Assembly: GCA_026874595.1 (NCBI GenBank)
Contig: CM049307.1
Coordinates: forward strand, 9,755,579-9,819,578
DNA from: Sipunculus nudus
Taxonomy: Eukaryota > Annelida > Sipuncula > Golfingiida > Sipunculidae
Reading direction: 5' to 3'
DNA: 64,000 bases
The notes under the pieces were generated by a model that was not told where the DNA came from, did no database searches, and saw nothing but the letters and a program-made list of their open reading frames with translations. Positions 59,401 to 62,400 of the stretch are shown here, one piece after another (position 1 is the first letter of the stretch; each line of letters begins with the position of its first letter). Made by a program: the position numbers and the translations under genes.

Positions 59401-62400
59401 GATTGTGTGACCAGAATGTACTATCTCATGTTCTCTGGCTGAAGATTTGATTGTGTGACCACCATGTACTGATAGTGTGACCAAAGGTTTTGACATCTGT
59501 TTTTTTGCTGTAGAACCCTCCTCCCCCTGTGAAGCTTGTGATGGAGTCTGTGTGTGTGATGCTGAACCAGAAACCAGACAGAAAGCCAGATAGCAGCACT
59601 GGTAAGATGGTGGAGGACTACTGGGGGCCCTCGCTCAAACTGCTCGGTGACTTGAAGTTCCTGGATCGCCTCAAGAACTATGACAAGGACAACATACCGC
59701 CACCAATTATCAAGAAGATCAGAGAAAAGTCAGTACTCATGGAACATCCTCCGTACAGGAGCTGAATTTACTTCTGTTTGCAGTTGTTTTCAGCTCAGCT
59801 GAGAGCCATCTGCGCTATAGTGATCACTCTTTGTCCATTGTCTGTCTGTTAAACAGGCACAAATCCTAACTGCTGGACTTGGAATCTTCTAACTTGACAT
59901 CCAGGGAGGTACATGAAAAATCTACTTGGAAACCTGAAATTAGGTCTCTTTTACCCATATCCTTCAAGCTATAGGGCTTGTAAGTACCCTTCAGAATAAT
60001 TTAAAATTGGATTCATATAAGCTCCAGTATCTGAACAACTAATGCATTGATCACCATGATTTTTTGTACGTATATTGATCATGGAGTGTTTCATTAGTTC
60101 CTGCAGACTGGTTGTGCCACCTGGATTTTAAAAAATGTTTACGTATTTTTTCTCTATTTTTGAGACAAAGATGTGGTTGTTTGTTAACAGGACACAAATT
60201 GTAACTATTGCACATAGAATGTTCTAACTTGACATCCAGGGAGGCCCATGAAAAATCTGTTACCCATATCAATCAAGCTATAGGTCAAGCAAACTTATTC
60301 CAAATCTCATTATATTATCATAATTGCCTATGAAAAAATATTAATATAGATTTTACATAAAAGAAGCACAATCCTGGAGATGAAACATTTTTGCTATCTA
60401 TTATTCCACAAAAAAACATGAGGTTGTGTGATTTGTTAAAAAAAAATATTGGTACATCTATGAGCACTGTCACCTCTGCAGTGACTTCACACACTGGGAA
60501 ATCCCCTGTGACTACAAATTCTAGATCTCAGTGAAAGCACAGAAATTCTGCCACTGTCAGTCCCAAATGTTCAGGAGAGAATAAAAACAACATGCATTAC
60601 TAGATCTGAGATGTTGAAAAATTCAGTCCATGATGTCACAGTCTGGGATCTGGATGAAATCCTCCGTTAACACAACAAACACATGAGCAATATGTTTACT
60701 TAACCTATAGGCCTTGTAAGTACCCCTCAGAATAATTAAAATTTTAATATAAAACCTTCAGTTTCTGAACACCATGTTTGATCACCATGATCTTTGCATG
60801 CATATTGACTATGGAGTGTTTCATCAGTTCGTGCAGACTGGTTGAGCCACCTGGTTTTTTTTTTTCAAATTTTTTACGCATATTTTTCTCTATTTTTGAG
60901 ACCTTCAGAGATGTGGTAGTATGTCAGCAGGGCACAAATCCTAACCTTTGCACTTAAAATCTTCTAACTTAACATCCAGGAAGGTCCATGAAAAATCTCC
61001 TGGAAACCTGAAATTAGGTCTCTGTTACCCATATCCTCTGGAGCTATGCTTCACTTGAATGGGGATACCACCTACAAAATTTGGCATTCAGATAATAAAA
61101 TTCCTCCTGTAAATTTGTCTTCCTAGTCAGCTGAGCGTCATGACTCATGGGTCACTTGTTATAATGGGAACTTGAGAAATATAATGCCATCCCCTTACAC
61201 ACAGCTGTAAATTTCATCTCAGTCAGATACAAAAACTTGTAAAAAATTTGTAAATTTCTCTTATTTCATGAAGATTCTGTAATTTTATGTAATAACAAGT
61301 ATGGAGTTAGTTCAAAACATGCAGTCTGTCTTTATTTATTTGTATTGAGCCACATATAATTGATTTGATATATCCATGACAAACTATTATGTATTTTGTG
61401 GTTTACTCTAAAGGTCAGATACCTATTGAATGAGCTGTTAAATTTCTCTCTAGGTATGTAAGCAACCAAGAGTTTGATCCAGTGTTGATTAAGAATGCCT
61501 CCACTGCCTGCGAGGGCCTGTGTAGATGGGTGAAAGCCATGGATGTATATGACAAAGTAGCCAAAGTGGTGGCCCCCAAGAAACTGAAGCTGGCCCAGGC
61601 TGAGGAAGAACTGTCAATACAGATGGAGAAACTGAACGCCAAGAGAGCTCAGCTTCAGGAGGTGAGATTATAAAGCTGGCTGAAAAAGTGTTTGAAGATC
61701 AGTTGATAGCCCCCAGGTCTATCAATTAGTTATCAAGAAAATATTGGTGTTCATACGGTCATTAAAACTTGTGATTATATTTTATCCCACATTTTTAGTT
61801 GAATATGTAATCTTACATGCTTTGAGAAAGAAAACAGGTTATGAGGCACCTCTGAAAAATCACTTGTTTTTATTTGTGTGGTTGATTAGATTGTGTTCTC
61901 TGTTTAAACATTTTTAGATTCATATTTGTCAGATAGTTTTTTGTCAAATATCAATTAAACTTTAGTACATCAATTTTACTTGCATTTAGATTGCACAATC
62001 CGCATTAAGTACTGATCCAACTCCCTCACTCCCTTTACCTAATGTGACACACTGGTTATTTAAAATTGATAAATATCCACAGGAAGTGCCCCATGCAGCA
62101 CATTTTTTATTTGTCTTTTAATCTGTGGTGGGTCACCTCATCTGTACAATGTGATGACAGTGAATGTGTTGCTACTTTCAGGTCACGGACAAGCTGCAGG
62201 CGCTAAATGATGAACTAGAGACCATGCAGCAGAAGAAGAAAGATCTGGAGGATAACATTGACCTCTGCTCCAAGAAGCTGGACCGTGCAGAGAAACTGAT
62301 CAGTGGTCTAGGAGGAGAGAAGGACCGCTGGACAGAAAATGCTAAAATGCTCGGAGAGCGCTACATCAATATCACGGGAGACGTGCTGCTCAGCTCGGCC

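Noticed and set aside
58777-59496. 239-codon minus-strand open frame as a gene
   Set aside because: It is the antisense of a 48-bp minisatellite inside an intron; openness follows from unit length divisible by three.
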